NCBI GenBank assembly: GCA_016869645.1
Contig: VGDO01000013.1
Coordinates: 1-55,012 of the forward strand
DNA from: Alphaproteobacteria bacterium
GTDB taxonomy: Bacteria; Pseudomonadota; Alphaproteobacteria; SHVW01
DNA: 55,012 bases
Direction of reading: 5' to 3'
Below, in pieces: positions 54,357 through 55,012 of the stretch; within the stretch, counting starts at the first letter, position 1; each line of letters opens with the position of its first letter. A program made the translations under genes and the position numbers. The notes beneath the pieces are model-generated. The model searched no databases. It was not told the DNA's origin and saw only the letters and a list, made by a program, of their open reading frames with translations.

Positions 54357-54938
54357 TCAGCGCGCTTGGCGACCGGCGCTGCGCAGCTCGACCGGCATCT
54401 CGGAGCCGGCAAATGCGGCGTTCAATCGTTCAGCCGCGAAATTCCAATTGATCAGATGCTTGAGGAACGCGTCGACATATTCGGTCCGTCGGTTCTGATG
54501 GTCGAGGTAGTAGGCGTGTTCCCACACGTCGATCGCGAGCAACGGCGTTGCCGATGTCGTGAGCGGTGTGTCGGCATTCGAGGTCGAGACAACTGACAGC
54601 TTTCCCCGATTGAAGATCAGCCATGCCCACCCGCTGCCGAATTGCTTGACCGCGGTTTCGTGCAGCTTCTGGCTCAGCTGCTCCTCGTCCTTGAAGTCTC
54701 TGGCAATCATCCGCTGCAGCTGACCGCTCGGCGCGCCACCCCCTTGCGGCCGCATCGAACGCCAGAAGAAATCGTGGTTCCACACCTGCGCTGCGTTGTG
54801 GAACAGATCGACATTCTTCGCACTCTTCGCAGCGGCCCGCACGATGTCCTCGAGTGTCATGTCTTCGAATTTCGAATCCTTGATCGGTGCCGTCGCGAAC
54901 GTGGTTGGAATTAGGCGTGGCGCGCTCTCCGGCAACAT
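54357..54938 (-). CDS. Fe/Mn superoxide dismutase lacking the N-terminal metal-ligand region
   Basis: The 193-residue protein is clearly Fe/Mn-SOD from 'KDSKFEDMTLEDIVRAA' onward: 'NNAAQ'-type 'HNAAQVWNHDFFW' (second His ligand), 'GSGWAWLIF' and 'AIDVWEHAYYLDHQN' (Asp and His ligands). The usual first 45-50 residues, with the His ligand in the FHHxKHH motif, are absent. The frame upstream is closed by a TAA five codons before the ATG. Three of four metal ligands remain, so dismutase activity is doubtful. It may be a 5'-truncated gene or a repurposed protein. Confidence 0.8.
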   Translation of the reverse strand: MLPESAPRLIPTTFATAPIKDSKFEDMTLEDIVRAAAKSAKNVDLFHNAAQVWNHDFFWRSMRPQGGGAPSGQLQRMIARDFKDEEQLSQKLHETAVKQFGSGWAWLIFNRGKLSVVSTSNADTPLTTSATPLLAIDVWEHAYYLDHQNRRTEYVDAFLKHLINWNFAAERLNAAFAGSEMPVELRSAGRQAR

Positions 54939-54950
54939 CAGGATATCGAG

Positions 54951-55012
54951 TTAGGCGGCAAGGTCAATTGGCTGATCGATGAGGTTCGTGGCGAGCGTCT
55001 GCCAGCCATTGA
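54951..55012 (-). CDS. 3' end of an unidentified gene (partial, cut by window edge)
   Basis: A minus-strand frame enters from the right edge and ends at a TAA (54953-54951). The visible 19 residues read NGWQTLATNLIDQPIDLAA. They are protein-like but too few to identify a family. It lies 12 bp before the truncated SOD and could be in the same transcript. Confidence 0.35.
   Translation of the reverse strand, partial: NGWQTLATNLIDQPIDLAA

Overview
The window is GC-rich, densely coded DNA with alphaproteobacterial character. It has EcfG-type general-stress promoters (GGAAC-N16/17-CGTT), a FixL-type heme PAS sensor with a FixK/FNR-like regulator, CsbD, DUF883 and PRC-barrel stress proteins, and an aa3-type oxidase module. 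A Rhizobiales (Hyphomicrobiales) or Rhodospirillales host fits best; genus cannot be fixed from this sequence. No rRNA, tRNA or CRISPR array was seen.

Region by region. (1) 1-1.86 kb is a lower-GC accessory patch: the tail of a transposase and an AbiEii-like nucleotidyltransferase fused to a DUF1488-like domain, preceded by two identical-architecture palindromes exactly 60 bp apart. (2) 1.8-6.5 kb is ordinary metabolism: a XylB-like sugar dehydrogenase divergent from an aldose 1-epimerase, a carboxymuconolactone-decarboxylase-like protein, a GNAT enzyme and small (lipo)proteins. (3) 6.5-15.8 kb is a signalling block: a heme-PAS hybrid histidine kinase with a FixK/FNR-type box upstream, an OmpR-type regulator, a Crp/Fnr regulator, a receiver lacking its phospho-acceptor Asp, a Pat-like acyl-CoA synthetase/acetyltransferase fusion and a second, MASE4-type hybrid kinase. 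(4) 16-23.7 kb holds PEP carboxylase, an Rrf2 regulator with a flavodoxin-like target, a HIT protein, a LysE exporter, an orphan VapB-like antitoxin, YgfZ and an EamA transporter. (5) 24-29.7 kb is a tightly overlapping surface-polysaccharide operon: GT9, GT2, two GT4 and an asparagine-synthase-like amidotransferase. (6) 29.6-44.9 kb is a LysR/M20 peptidase/dipeptide ABC locus whose last gene (dppF) is separated from dppABCD by about 7 kb containing a ZIP transporter, a chimeric pseudogene, a minisatellite and a cytochrome c oxidase module. (7) 45-48.2 kb has a CpdA-like phosphodiesterase, a lipoprotein, a degenerate EAL protein and GmhB. (8) 48.2-55 kb is a stress-protein cluster: iron permease, two CsbD proteins, two PRC-barrel proteins, DUF883, PLDc_N, a holin-like protein, a disordered Q-rich protein and a truncated superoxide dismutase.

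The strongest integrated signal is regulatory. Five intergenic gaps in region 8 contain exact EcfG-type promoter matches correctly oriented to a stress gene, and a sixth lies before the oxidase module. With equal base frequencies fewer than one such match is expected by chance on both strands of the whole window. The second strong signal is the apparent insertion of the oxidase module into a peptide-transport operon. The third is a FixL/FixK-like oxygen circuit rebuilt from non-canonical parts. A dispersed element of about 130 bp, whose end supplies the ribosome-binding site of the gene behind it, is also worth attention.
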